This document shows, piece by piece, positions 54,489 through 62,235 of a DNA stretch of 64,000 nt. Below the pieces are notes generated by a model that saw only the letters and a program-made list of their open reading frames with translations, made no database searches and was not told the DNA's origin. The stretch covers positions 3,476,001-3,540,000 of the forward strand of contig NZ_CP109434.1 of NCBI RefSeq assembly GCF_036227105.1, written 5' to 3'. Every line of letters starts with the position of its first letter. Positions within the stretch are counted from its first letter, which is position 1. The stretch comes from Amycolatopsis sp. NBC_01488 (GTDB taxonomy: Bacteria > Actinomycetota > Actinomycetes > Mycobacteriales > Pseudonocardiaceae). A program made the position numbers and the translations under genes.

Positions 54489-55157
54489 GTGGCGGGGAGA
54501 CGACGTTCGAAGCGTGAGCAGGTCACCGGGGCGCGTCCGGTCGCCCCGGTGACGCGCGTCCGGATGACCGGCAGCGAGCGGCGTCGGCAATTGCTGAACG
54601 TGGCACGGGCACTGTTCGCCGAAAAAGGTTTCGACGGCACGTCGATCGAAGAGATCGCGCACCGCGCCAACGTGTCGAAACCCGTGGTGTACGAGCACTT
54701 CGGCGGCAAAGAAGGCATCTACGCGGTGGTCGTCGACCGCGAAACCCAGCTGCTCCTGGACCGCATGGTGTCCACCCTGCACGGCGGCCACCCCCGTGTG
54801 ATGCTGGAGCAGGCGGCGACGGCTTTGCTGTCGTATGTCGAGGATTCCCACGACGGCTTCCGGATCCTGGTGCGGGATTCGCCGGTGGCGAGCTCGACGG
54901 GGACGTTTTCGACGGTGCTCAACGACATCGCGAGCCAGGTGGAGCACATCCTGGCCCAGCAGTTCGCGGCTCGCGGGTACGACGAGAAGCTGGCCGCGCT
55001 GTACGCGCAGGCTTTGGTGGGGATGGTCGCGCTGACCGGGCAGTGGTGGCTGGACGCCCGGAAGCCGAAGCGGGACGAAGTCGCGGCGCACCTGGTGAAT
55101 CTGGCTTGGAACGGGCTGTCGCACCTGGAACACAAGCCGAAACTGCGGCTCGGTTAG
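54489..55157 (+). CDS. TetR-family regulator (Rv1019-like position)
   Basis: Protein of 222 aa with a basic N-terminal tail (GRRRSKREQVTGARP), a TetR helix-turn-helix (LLNVARALFAEKGFDGTSIE, then IAHRANVSKPVVYEHFGGKE) and a ligand domain with ALVGMVALTGQWWLDARKPK. M. tuberculosis Rv1019, a TetR protein, lies in the same interval between glmU and mfd. Linkage to the desaturase suggests acyl-CoA sensing in lipid unsaturation control, which is inference. Confidence 0.88.
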   Translation: MAGRRRSKREQVTGARPVAPVTRVRMTGSERRRQLLNVARALFAEKGFDGTSIEEIAHRANVSKPVVYEHFGGKEGIYAVVVDRETQLLLDRMVSTLHGGHPRVMLEQAATALLSYVEDSHDGFRILVRDSPVASSTGTFSTVLNDIASQVEHILAQQFAARGYDEKLAALYAQALVGMVALTGQWWLDARKPKRDEVAAHLVNLAWNGLSHLEHKPKLRLG

Positions 55158-55546
55158 CTGAGCTGCCCGGCCTCGTGCAGGTGGTCGAAGATGAGCTTGT
55201 CCACCGCCGAAACCCGATCCCGGTCCGCGTATCCGAGCCAAGCGAGCTCGTCGATCTCGCTGCTCGCCGCCAACGTTCCCGTGTACTCCGCGGTGAAGCA
55301 CGTCATCCGGACCACGATGCCCGCCGCCTTGCCGTCGGCCTGGGCTTCGAACACGCCCGCCGGCTCGATCGACGACAGCTCGATCGTCACCGTCAGCTCT
55401 TCGCGGACCTCGCGGACCAGCGTCTGCGCGTCCGTCTCGCCCGCTTCGCGCTTGCCGCCGGGCAGGTAGTACACGTCCTTGCCGCGGGAACGCGTGCTCA
55501 GGATGCGGCCGTCGACCAGGTGCAGCCACGCGATCTTGTCGATCAC
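55154..55546 (-). CDS. Nudix hydrolase
   Basis: Protein of 130 aa. The Nudix box reads GGKREAGETDAQTLVREVRE followed by ELTV, with the GX5E and REx2EE elements present but Thr at the usual final Gly. It probably hydrolyses a nucleotide-diphosphate derivative. The GTG at 55546 overlaps the isochorismatase-like stop codon by 4 bp (GTGA), so the two are coupled. Its end overlaps the convergent TetR gene by 4 bp. Confidence 0.88.
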   Translation of the reverse strand: MIDKIAWLHLVDGRILSTRSRGKDVYYLPGGKREAGETDAQTLVREVREELTVTIELSSIEPAGVFEAQADGKAAGIVVRMTCFTAEYTGTLAASSEIDELAWLGYADRDRVSAVDKLIFDHLHEAGQLS

Positions 55547-56046
55547 TTCAGGCCCGTCAGCACTTCGTCCGTCGTGACGACCGTGCCGAGCCGCGGGAAG
55601 ATCTTCGTGATCGCGTTCTCGTGGGAGATGGCCGAGAGCGCGGTCATCGCGTCCGAGACGGCGACCGTGTCGTAGCCGTGGTCGGACGCCGCTCGCAGCG
55701 TCGACTCGACGCCGAACTCCGTCGCGATGCCGCCGAACAGCACCGTGCGGACGCCCCTGCCGCGCAGGAACTCGTCGAGGTCGGTGTTCGCGAAGCCGCC
55801 GATCGTGTACTTGGTGACGATCTTGTCGTCCTGCGCGTCGAACACCAGCTCGTTGCCCGGCGGGTTGTCCGGCCGCGACACCTTGACGATCACGACGGGC
55901 GCGCCGGCCTCGCGGAACGCCGTCCGCAGCCGCAGCGCGTTCGCGACGACTTCTTCGCCGCTGTACGGCGTGGTCGGCAGCGCGACGACCCGCTCCTGCA
56001 GGTCGACGAGCACGAGCGCGGACGTGGCCGGGTCGATCTTGGTCAT
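55543..56046 (-). CDS. Isochorismatase-like hydrolase lacking the nucleophilic Cys
   Basis: Protein of 167 aa with the family's Asp in LVLVDLQERVV, the Lys-containing strand (IVTKYTIGGFANTDLDEFLR) and the cis-peptide region LFGGIATEFGVESTLRAA. The position normally holding Cys in amidohydrolase members is Phe (ATEFG), so it should not act as a Cys hydrolase; it may be isochorismatase-like or inactive. TAGGAT lies 6 nt before the ATG, suggesting a leaderless start. It is first in an operon with the Nudix gene. Confidence 0.85.
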   Translation of the reverse strand: MTKIDPATSALVLVDLQERVVALPTTPYSGEEVVANALRLRTAFREAGAPVVIVKVSRPDNPPGNELVFDAQDDKIVTKYTIGGFANTDLDEFLRGRGVRTVLFGGIATEFGVESTLRAASDHGYDTVAVSDAMTALSAISHENAITKIFPRLGTVVTTDEVLTGLK

Positions 56047-56357
56047 GCCCCGATCCTAGGCACCGGCGGCGACCGAGCAGTGTCGCGGTGGTGGCGAGCC
56101 CCCGCCGCCGGACCGGTGGTGCACGTCGGCGGCGGGGCTCACCTGGGCAAACAGGCACGAAGTGGATGCCGGCTCCCGACCGCCAGGTCGGCGGTGGCGC
56201 TCGGGAGCCGGCGCGGTGCTGCCGCGGGAACGCTCTCTTCGGACCGCGTCCAACACTCGTCGGGGGCGGGCGAAAACTCCTGGTGCGAACCATGTTCCGC
56301 GATCCGCGCGCCCGGCGGAAGTGTCCACGGCACGCCACGGCCGTGGTTTTCTCATGA
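56047..56357. other. Intergenic region with two strong hairpins
   Basis: No gene is seen in these 311 bp. A stem formed by 56096-56110 and 56127-56140 (GCCGCCG/CGGCGGC core, one bulge) and a perfect 12-bp stem GCCGGCTCCCGA (56168-56179) with TCGGGAGCCGGC (56201-56212) enclosing an inner CCGCC/GGCGG helix lie 3' of the dehydrogenase gene. They probably terminate its leftward transcript. The TAGGAT promoter of the isochorismatase-like gene is at the left end. Confidence 0.6.
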
Positions 56358-57548
56358 TCAGGCCGGCGTGACCTTCAGCAGTTTGTCGTTCGTCCCGTCC
56401 GAAGTGGTCACGTACAGCGCGCCGTCCGGGCCGCTGCGCACCGCGCGCAGGCGGCCGAACTTGTCGTTGAACTCGGGCGGCAGCGTGACGTCGAGGACCT
56501 TGCCCGCCGCGTCCAAGTGGTACAGCAGCAGCTTCTGGCCCTTCAGCGCCACCACGACCAGCGCGCCGTCGTTCGGGCCCCACTGCGGGCCGGTCAGGAA
56601 CGCGTCGCCGCTGATCGCCTCGGTGATCTTGCCGGACGTCCACAGTGGACTCACCGCGTCCGGGAAGCGCTTGAGGTCGGTCATCGGCACGCTCTCGTCG
56701 TAGCTGGCGTCCGTGCCGCCCTTCGACGGGTCCCAGCCGTAGTTCGCGCCCGGCTTCAGCAGGTTGACCTCGTCGTCGAAGGCCGGCCCGTGCTCGGCCG
56801 TGATCACCTGGCCGCTGCCCGGCCGGATCGCCACGCCCTGGACGTTGCGGTGGCCGTAGGTGTAGATCAGCCGCTCGTGCGGGTCGGCCGAGGTGATGAA
56901 CGGGTTGTCCGGCAACGGGTTCCCGGTCTTCGCGTCCAGCCGCAGCACCTTGCCGCCCAGGGAGTGGCGGTCCTGCGCGATCGTCGACCGCGCGGTGTCG
57001 CCGGTGCCGACCAGCAGCGCGCCGTCCGGCGCGAACGTCGGGCGGCAGCCGGAGTGCCGTCCGCTCGGGTTCACCGGCAGCCCGGTGAGCAGGTTCTTGA
57101 CCTTGCTCGCGCTACCGCTGTCTTCGGCCAGCTTCCACGTGACCAGCCGGATGTCGACGGCCTTGCCACCCTCCTGGTGGTCCTGGCAGGTGATGAACTC
57201 GCGGCTGGTCGCGAAGTCGGGACTGATCACCATGCCGAGCAGCCCGCCCTCGCCCTGCACGAGGACGTCGGAGAAGTCGGCCTTGACGTCGGTGACCTTC
57301 CCGCCGCGGATCAGCGCGAGCTTGCCGGGCCGCTGCGGCACGAGGATGCCGCCGTCGGGCAGGAAGCCGATGTCCCAGCCGTGCTGCAGCCCGGCGGTCA
57401 CGGTCTCGACCTTGAACTTCCCGGTCGACGCGGGTGGCGTGGACGCGGGCGGGACGCTCTGGACGGGGGCGCTCGACGCCCCCGAGCAGCCCGCGACCAG
57501 CAGGGAAACCACGCCGATGAGACCCAGCACCCGCCGCATACGGCTCAT
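56358..57548 (-). CDS. PQQ-dependent sugar dehydrogenase family lipoprotein
   Basis: Six-bladed beta-propeller of the soluble glucose dehydrogenase (GSDH) type, 396 aa. The lipobox LLVAGCSG (Cys near residue 21) anchors it outside the membrane. Propeller motifs include LQHGWDIGFLPDGGILVPQR, LLGMVISPDF, GRHSGCRPTFAPDGALLVGT, IYTYGHRNVQGVAI and AEHGPAFDDEVNLL with Ca/PQQ-contact residues. Substrate unknown; some members are only weakly active on sugars. The ATG at 57548 is used (ATG 57539 is possible). Confidence 0.9.
   Translation of the reverse strand: MSRMRRVLGLIGVVSLLVAGCSGASSAPVQSVPPASTPPASTGKFKVETVTAGLQHGWDIGFLPDGGILVPQRPGKLALIRGGKVTDVKADFSDVLVQGEGGLLGMVISPDFATSREFITCQDHQEGGKAVDIRLVTWKLAEDSGSASKVKNLLTGLPVNPSGRHSGCRPTFAPDGALLVGTGDTARSTIAQDRHSLGGKVLRLDAKTGNPLPDNPFITSADPHERLIYTYGHRNVQGVAIRPGSGQVITAEHGPAFDDEVNLLKPGANYGWDPSKGGTDASYDESVPMTDLKRFPDAVSPLWTSGKITEAISGDAFLTGPQWGPNDGALVVVALKGQKLLLYHLDAAGKVLDVTLPPEFNDKFGRLRAVRSGPDGALYVTTSDGTNDKLLKVTPA
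56638..56650. repeat. GTCCA-N3-TGGAC palindrome copy (centre CAG)
   Basis: Perfect copy in the PQQ-type dehydrogenase gene but in a different reading phase (Ser-Pro-Leu-Trp-Thr), so the DNA rather than a peptide is conserved. Confidence 0.6.
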
Positions 57549-57555
57549 CCTGCCA

Positions 57556-58401
57556 TCAAGCGGTGAAATCACCGTTCGCCGAAGCGTCCGTCAGGAACTC
57601 CAGGTCGGCCGAGTCCGGGAGGGAGTGCCCGGTGCCCGGCACCAGGTCCACGCGCGCGCCGGCCGCTTCGAGACGGCGTTTCGTCGTCGCGGAGTCGACC
57701 ATGGCGTCCTCCGCGCCGACGACGGCGTACACCGGCATGGCCAGCCGCTGCAGCGCCGCGTCGTCGAAGACGGGGAACGGGCCGGTGCGGTAGCGGTAGT
57801 TCGCCGACACCAGCAGCTGGTGTTCGACGATCGGCGACGCCGCCGGCTCACCCAGGGTTCCGGCCACGGACTTCCGCCGTCCCTTCTCCCCGAGCAGGGC
57901 CAGGAACACCGCCTTGACCACGAACCCCTTCTTCATCGGGCCGAGGCCGATCGGGCACCGCAGCGCCAGCGCGGCGACGCGCTCCGGGCGCCGGATCGCG
58001 TGGTCGAGCGCGAGCCAGCCCCCGAACGACGACGTCAGGAAGGCCGCCCGTGCGACGCCGAAGTGGTCCAGCACCGCGTCCAGCCAGTGCGCGTACCGGT
58101 CGCTGTCGAGCGGCGGCCGCGTCTCGGCGCTCAGCCCCGGCTCGCCGATGATGTCGACGGCGTACACCCGGAACCGCTCCGCCAGCGACGGGAGCCGCGG
58201 CGCCCACTCCGCCGAGTTGCTGCCGGAGCCGTGCAACAGCACCAGCGGCGGCGCGCTCTCCGGGCCGGAGACCAGCACGAACGTCTCGCCTTCCGGGGTC
58301 GGTACGCGCACTTCGTCGTGGGGTACGGGCCAGCTCGTCAACGCTTCGAGGTAGCGCTCACGCAAGAGGCGGGCACCGGTCTCGGACTTGTATATCTTCA
58401 T
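57556..58401 (-). CDS. Alpha/beta hydrolase
   Basis: Protein of 281 aa with the oxyanion HGSGSNSAEW, nucleophile elbow LTSSFGGWLA (Ser in a T-S-S-F-G variant of GxSxG), VVGAEDAMVD (acid) and PGTGHSLPD (His). The ATG at 58401 begins MKIYKSETGARLLRERY, a start common to a subgroup of carboxylesterases. The upstream DNA is unusually AT-rich (58402-58440), marking the promoter. The nearest downstream gene is the GSDH lipoprotein, 7 bp away, so an operon is likely. Confidence 0.88.
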   Translation of the reverse strand: MKIYKSETGARLLRERYLEALTSWPVPHDEVRVPTPEGETFVLVSGPESAPPLVLLHGSGSNSAEWAPRLPSLAERFRVYAVDIIGEPGLSAETRPPLDSDRYAHWLDAVLDHFGVARAAFLTSSFGGWLALDHAIRRPERVAALALRCPIGLGPMKKGFVVKAVFLALLGEKGRRKSVAGTLGEPAASPIVEHQLLVSANYRYRTGPFPVFDDAALQRLAMPVYAVVGAEDAMVDSATTKRRLEAAGARVDLVPGTGHSLPDSADLEFLTDASANGDFTA

Positions 58402-58447
58402 GCAAACTACTCTAACCTTCCCTATCAAGTGGATAAATAGGGAGTCT

Positions 58448-59104
58448 TCACGACCCTGGGCGTACCAACCCGGACTCGTAGGCGAAGACGACCGCGTGCA
58501 CCCGGTCGCGCAGCCGCAGCTTGCCGAGGATCCGCCCGACGTGCGTCTTCACCGTCGTCTCGCCGATGTACAGCTTCGCCGCGATCTCGCTGTTGGACAG
58601 CCCGCGCGCGATGAGGCCCAGCACGTCCTTTTCGCGCTCGGTAAGCACGTCGAGCTGCGCGACGTTCACCGGGTCGCGGCCGTCGCCGAGGTAGCGGTCC
58701 AGCAGCCGCCGGGTGACCGACGGCGAAATCATCGAGTCGCCGCGCAGCACGCCGCGGATCGCCACGAGCATCTCCTCCGACGGCGCGTCCTTCACCAGGA
58801 ACCCGCTGGCACCGGCGCGCAACGCCGCGTACGCGTACTCGTCGAGGTCGAACGTCGTGATGATCAGGACGCGCACGTCCGGCAGCTCGGCGCAGATCCG
58901 CCCGGTCGCCGCGACGCCGTCGAGCACCGGCATCCGGACGTCCATCAGCACCAGGTCCGGCCGCAGCGCGCGAGCCTTCGTGACGGCTTCCTCGCCGTTC
59001 ACCGCCTCGGCCGCGACGACGAGGTCGTCCTGGCTTTCGACGATCATCCGCAGCCCGACGCGCACCAGCTCCTGGTCGTCGCAGAGCAGCACCCGCGTGG
59101 TCAC
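58448..59104 (-). CDS. NarL/LuxR-type response regulator
   Basis: Protein of 218 aa. The receiver has VLLCDDQELVRVGLRM and the phospho-acceptor in LVLMDVRMPVLDG (Asp near residue 56), and Lys in GFLVKDAPSE. The LuxR helix-turn-helix is LTEREKDVLGLIARGLSNSE, then GETTVKTHVGRIL. The GTG at 59104 overlaps the kinase stop codon (GTGA). It is an intact counterpart of the frameshifted regulator at 5771-6440. Confidence 0.93.
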   Translation of the reverse strand: MTTRVLLCDDQELVRVGLRMIVESQDDLVVAAEAVNGEEAVTKARALRPDLVLMDVRMPVLDGVAATGRICAELPDVRVLIITTFDLDEYAYAALRAGASGFLVKDAPSEEMLVAIRGVLRGDSMISPSVTRRLLDRYLGDGRDPVNVAQLDVLTEREKDVLGLIARGLSNSEIAAKLYIGETTVKTHVGRILGKLRLRDRVHAVVFAYESGLVRPGS

Positions 59105-60219
59105 GAGGCGACCACCAGGCTCGCGCGCACCCGGTACCCGCCGTCCGGCAGCGGCCCGGCGACCAGGTCGCCGTGGTACATCTCGACGCGCTGGCGCATC
59201 CCGGCCAGCCCGCGCCCGGACGAGGGCAACGCGGGCGCCGGCGGGGACTGCCCACCGGTGTTCGTCACCTCGATCCGGATCTTCGCCGGTTCGAAGGCGA
59301 CTTCGACGCGGCCGGTCGCGTCGGCCGGGGCGTGCTTGATCATGTTGGTCAGGGCCTCCTGGACGATCCGGTACGCCTGCAGCGCGGCGCTGGCGGGCAG
59401 GCCGCCGGGGTCGCCGGTGACCTCGAGCGCGACGGCGCGCCCGCACTGCTCGACGAGCCCCCGCAGCTCGGCGGTGGTCGGCTGGGGACTGCGCGCCGCC
59501 TGGCCGGCGTGCAGGACTTCGAGGAGCCGCCGCAGCTCCGCGAGCGCGTCCCGGCCGGTGCGGCCGATCGTGTCGAGCGTGCGGCCGACGGCTTCGGGGT
59601 CGCGGTGCCGGGCGAGCTTCGCGCCCTCGGCGTTCAGCACGATCACGCTCATGCTGTGCGCGAGGACGTCGTGCAGCTCGCGCGCGATCCGGGTGCGCTC
59701 CTCGGCGATCGCGGCGCGCGACTGGGCTTCGGCCCGCTTCTCCTCCTCCACGGTGAGCTGCTGCTTGGCGCGGAAGAACTCGCCGAGCGCCCACGCGGCG
59801 AAGTGGATCGGGATGATGCCGACGACGTTCAGCGTCGGGTTCTGCGTTTGCGGGCCCCAGCTGAACCCCCACGTCACATCGAGCGCGAGGATCGCACCCG
59901 CGGTCAGGGCGGCGAACCGGCGGTCGCCGCGTTGGACGAGGGTGAAGAGGACGACCGCCATGCTCAGCTCGGCGCGGCCGCGGTCGTACGCCCAGATCTC
60001 GTTGGTGTAGGTGACCAGCGCTCCGGCGAGGATCAGCACCGCGACCGCGCGCGGGAAGCGGCGCCGGACCAGCAGCGGCAGCAGGAACAGCATCGGGATC
60101 GCGCGGACCGGCCACGAAACCTCGCCGGTCCAGTTGGGCGCGAGGAACAGGAAGACGGCGTACAGCGGCAGGTCCACCGTCCACCGGCGCCTGCGAACCC
60201 ACACGACGAGTCGTTCCAC
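59101..60219 (-). CDS. Sensor histidine kinase, NarL-type (HisKA_3)
   Basis: Protein of 372 aa with five or so membrane helices (about residues 15-150), no large extracellular part, the HisKA_3 motif RIARELHDVLAHSMSVI (phospho-acceptor His near residue 190) and HATPase boxes EALTNMIKHA and GRGLAGMRQRV. GTG at 60219 has TTACGT 7 nt upstream. It overlaps its response regulator by 4 bp. The signal is unknown; the DesK-like form suggests membrane or cell-envelope sensing. Confidence 0.93.
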   Translation of the reverse strand: MERLVVWVRRRRWTVDLPLYAVFLFLAPNWTGEVSWPVRAIPMLFLLPLLVRRRFPRAVAVLILAGALVTYTNEIWAYDRGRAELSMAVVLFTLVQRGDRRFAALTAGAILALDVTWGFSWGPQTQNPTLNVVGIIPIHFAAWALGEFFRAKQQLTVEEEKRAEAQSRAAIAEERTRIARELHDVLAHSMSVIVLNAEGAKLARHRDPEAVGRTLDTIGRTGRDALAELRRLLEVLHAGQAARSPQPTTAELRGLVEQCGRAVALEVTGDPGGLPASAALQAYRIVQEALTNMIKHAPADATGRVEVAFEPAKIRIEVTNTGGQSPPAPALPSSGRGLAGMRQRVEMYHGDLVAGPLPDGGYRVRASLVVAS

Positions 60220-60352
60220 GCTCCGAACGTAACGCCGCGACCCGGCCCGGGTCGTCATCCCGTCGGCCCCGGCCGTGTCCTCCCCGGGGAGGACACGGTC
60301 CGGCCGGTCCGGCGGATTCGCGGCCACCCCCGTCGTTCCTAGCTTCGGGATC

Positions 60353-60949
60353 ATGACGATCACCCGGGAGTTCCTCCGCCATCCGATGCTGACGGGCGCG
60401 ATCGCGCCCAGCTCACCGAGGCTGGCCGAGACGATGACGGCGGGCCTCGGCCTGGAACGCGCGGCCCGCGTAGCCGAGCTTGGGCCGGGCACGGGAGTGT
60501 TCACCGAAGCGGTTCTCGCGCTGCTTCGCCCCGAAGCGCGTCTGACCGCGTACGAGATCAACCCACGTTTCGCTTCGACGCTGCGAGAACGGTTTCCGCA
60601 GGTCGACGTCGTCACCGGCTCGGCGGAGCACCTCGCTCTCGACCACGTCGACGTCGTCGTCTCCGGACTGCCGTGGACGGCGATGACCGCGGACCGGCAG
60701 CACCGCATCCTCGACGCCGTCACCGCGGCCTTGGCCTCGAACGGCCGGTTCACGACGTTCGCGTACGCCCACGCGGCCTGGACGCCACCCGCGCGTCGCT
60801 TCGCCGCTTCACTGCGAAGCCGTTTCGCGGTCGTCGAGCGCACTCCGGTTGTCTGGCGCAACCTGCCGCCCGCGTTCGTCTACCGCGCGGCGCTGCCGGT
60901 GGCGGTGGGGAGGACCGGCCATGGACAGCCTGCTGCGGCCACTGCTTGA
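60353..60949 (+). CDS. SAM-dependent methyltransferase, phospholipid N-methyltransferase (PmtA)-like
   Basis: Protein of 198 aa with an N-terminal amphipathic segment REFLRHPMLTGAIAPSSPRL, characteristic of PmtA-type and rRNA-adenine-methyltransferase-related proteins, motif I VAELGPGTGVFT, LTAYEINPRFASTL and VVVSGLPWTAM. It probably methylates a membrane-associated substrate such as phosphatidylethanolamine. It overlaps the downstream DedA gene by 29 bp. The ATG at 60353 follows GGGATC. Confidence 0.82.
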   Translation: MTITREFLRHPMLTGAIAPSSPRLAETMTAGLGLERAARVAELGPGTGVFTEAVLALLRPEARLTAYEINPRFASTLRERFPQVDVVTGSAEHLALDHVDVVVSGLPWTAMTADRQHRILDAVTAALASNGRFTTFAYAHAAWTPPARRFAASLRSRFAVVERTPVVWRNLPPAFVYRAALPVAVGRTGHGQPAAATA

Positions 60950-61412
60950 CGCACCCGCGGTGGTCGTCTACCTGGTCTGTTTCGCGATCATCGCGGCCGA
61001 GACGGCAGTGCTGCCGGGAATCGTGCTGCTGACGTTGTCGACGTTGCTGCTCATGGGATTCCTCGCCGAGCGGGGCACGCTCCACTTCGGACTCGCGTGG
61101 CCGGTGGCCGTGGTCGCGGCCGTCCTCGGCGACCAGCTGGCGTACCTCGAAGGACGGCGGCTCCGGCGTTCACGGCTCGCCCGCCGCGTCGGCCAGGAGC
61201 GGTGGGAGCGCGCCGAAGCGGCGATCGCGCGCTACGGCGTCCCGGCGGTGATCGCGGGCCGCTGCCTGGCCGGTTTCCGGACGCTGGTGCCGCGCGTCGC
61301 GGGCTCGGCGGCGATGCCGTACCGCCGGTTCGCCGCCGGCAGCGTGTGCGCGGCGGTGCTGTGGGCGAGCGCGGAGCTGCTGATGGGTCACCTGACGGCG
61401 CTGGTCGTCTGA
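60921..61412 (+). CDS. DedA/VTT-family membrane protein
   Basis: Protein of 163 aa with four to five membrane segments and the DedA/SNARE-associated core (FAIIAAETAVLPGIVLL, GDQLAYLEGRRL, then GRCLAGFRTLVPRVAGSAAM). DedA proteins move lipid carriers, such as undecaprenyl phosphate or phosphatidylethanolamine, across the membrane. Overlap with a PmtA-like gene suggests joint lipid handling. Its end overlaps the convergent XRE gene by 25 bp. The family member here is shorter than E. coli DedA (about 220 aa). Confidence 0.85.
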   Translation: MDSLLRPLLDAPAVVVYLVCFAIIAAETAVLPGIVLLTLSTLLLMGFLAERGTLHFGLAWPVAVVAAVLGDQLAYLEGRRLRRSRLARRVGQERWERAEAAIARYGVPAVIAGRCLAGFRTLVPRVAGSAAMPYRRFAAGSVCAAVLWASAELLMGHLTALVV

Positions 61413-62161
61413 AGGCGTTCCGCGGTTTCGGCGTCCGCGGGCAGGAACGTCTCCAGCTTCAGCTCCGACACCGTGACGTCGGCGGCGGTCGCGAACGTGG
61501 TGATCGCCGTGATCAGCCGCAGCTCACCGACCGAAGTGGACAGTCGCACCGGGACGGCGAAGCCGAGGTGGTCCGCGCTCGGCGGCCGTTCCGGCGGCAG
61601 GTAGCCCGTCAGCTCGGCGAGCTGCACGGCGAGGCGGTCGTCGGGGGTGCGCGCGAGGTCGTTGCGGAGGCGCTCGAGGATGTGCCGGGCCCAATCGTCG
61701 AGGTTGGCCACGCGCGGCGCCATCCCGCGCGGGTGCAGGGCGAGCCGCAGCGTGTCGACCGGCTCTTCGAGCAGCTCCGGCGCCACACCCTCGACGAGCA
61801 GGGAAAACGCGTCGTTCTTCGCGACCAGCAGGCCGTGGCGGTCGACGACGATCGCCGGGTAGGGGCGGTGGCCGTCGAGCAGCCGCCGCAGGCCGTCGAG
61901 CACCGGCCGGATCGCCGGGTCGTCGAGCCGCGTTTCGGGGTACGTCGGTGCGTAGCCGGCCGCGTGGAGCAGGCCGTTGCGCTCGCGCAGGGGCAGTTCG
62001 AGCGACTCGGCGACGCGCAGCACCATGCCGCGGCCGGGCACCGAGCGCCCGCTCTCCATGAAGCTCACGTGCCGCTGCGTCGTGCCCGCGCGCAGGGCCA
62101 GGTCGAGCTGGCTGAGCCGGCGGCGGGTGCGCCAGTCCTTGAGCGCCGTTCCGAAGTCCAC
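61388..62161 (-). CDS. XRE-family regulator with MmyB-like ligand-binding domain
   Basis: Protein of 257 aa. The N-terminal Cro/CI helix-turn-helix is LKDWRTRRRLSQLDLALRAG, then TTQRHVSFMESGRSVPGRGM. The C-terminal MmyB-like PAS domain (PAIVVDRHGLLVAKNDAFSL and LRLALHPRGMAPRVANLDDW) binds fatty acids in structural studies of the family. GTG at 62161 is used. The divergent LLM gene and a perfect 16-bp palindrome between the two starts make that gene its probable target. Confidence 0.88.
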   Translation of the reverse strand: MDFGTALKDWRTRRRLSQLDLALRAGTTQRHVSFMESGRSVPGRGMVLRVAESLELPLRERNGLLHAAGYAPTYPETRLDDPAIRPVLDGLRRLLDGHRPYPAIVVDRHGLLVAKNDAFSLLVEGVAPELLEEPVDTLRLALHPRGMAPRVANLDDWARHILERLRNDLARTPDDRLAVQLAELTGYLPPERPPSADHLGFAVPVRLSTSVGELRLITAITTFATAADVTVSELKLETFLPADAETAERLQTTSAVR

Positions 62162-62185
62162 GGCCCCATCCTGCTCGGCTGCGCC

Positions 62186-62201
62186 ATTCCCCGCGGGGAA
62201 T
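62186..62201. promoter_or_regulatory. Perfect 16-bp palindrome between XRE and LLM genes
   Basis: ATTCCCCGCGGGGAAT is fully self-complementary with no spacer. It lies 24 bp from the XRE start and 34 bp from the LLM start, where a dimeric XRE protein would block both promoters. Confidence 0.6.
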
Positions 62202-62235
62202 TGAGGGCATACCCGCGTCCGGCGAAGCTTCCGGC

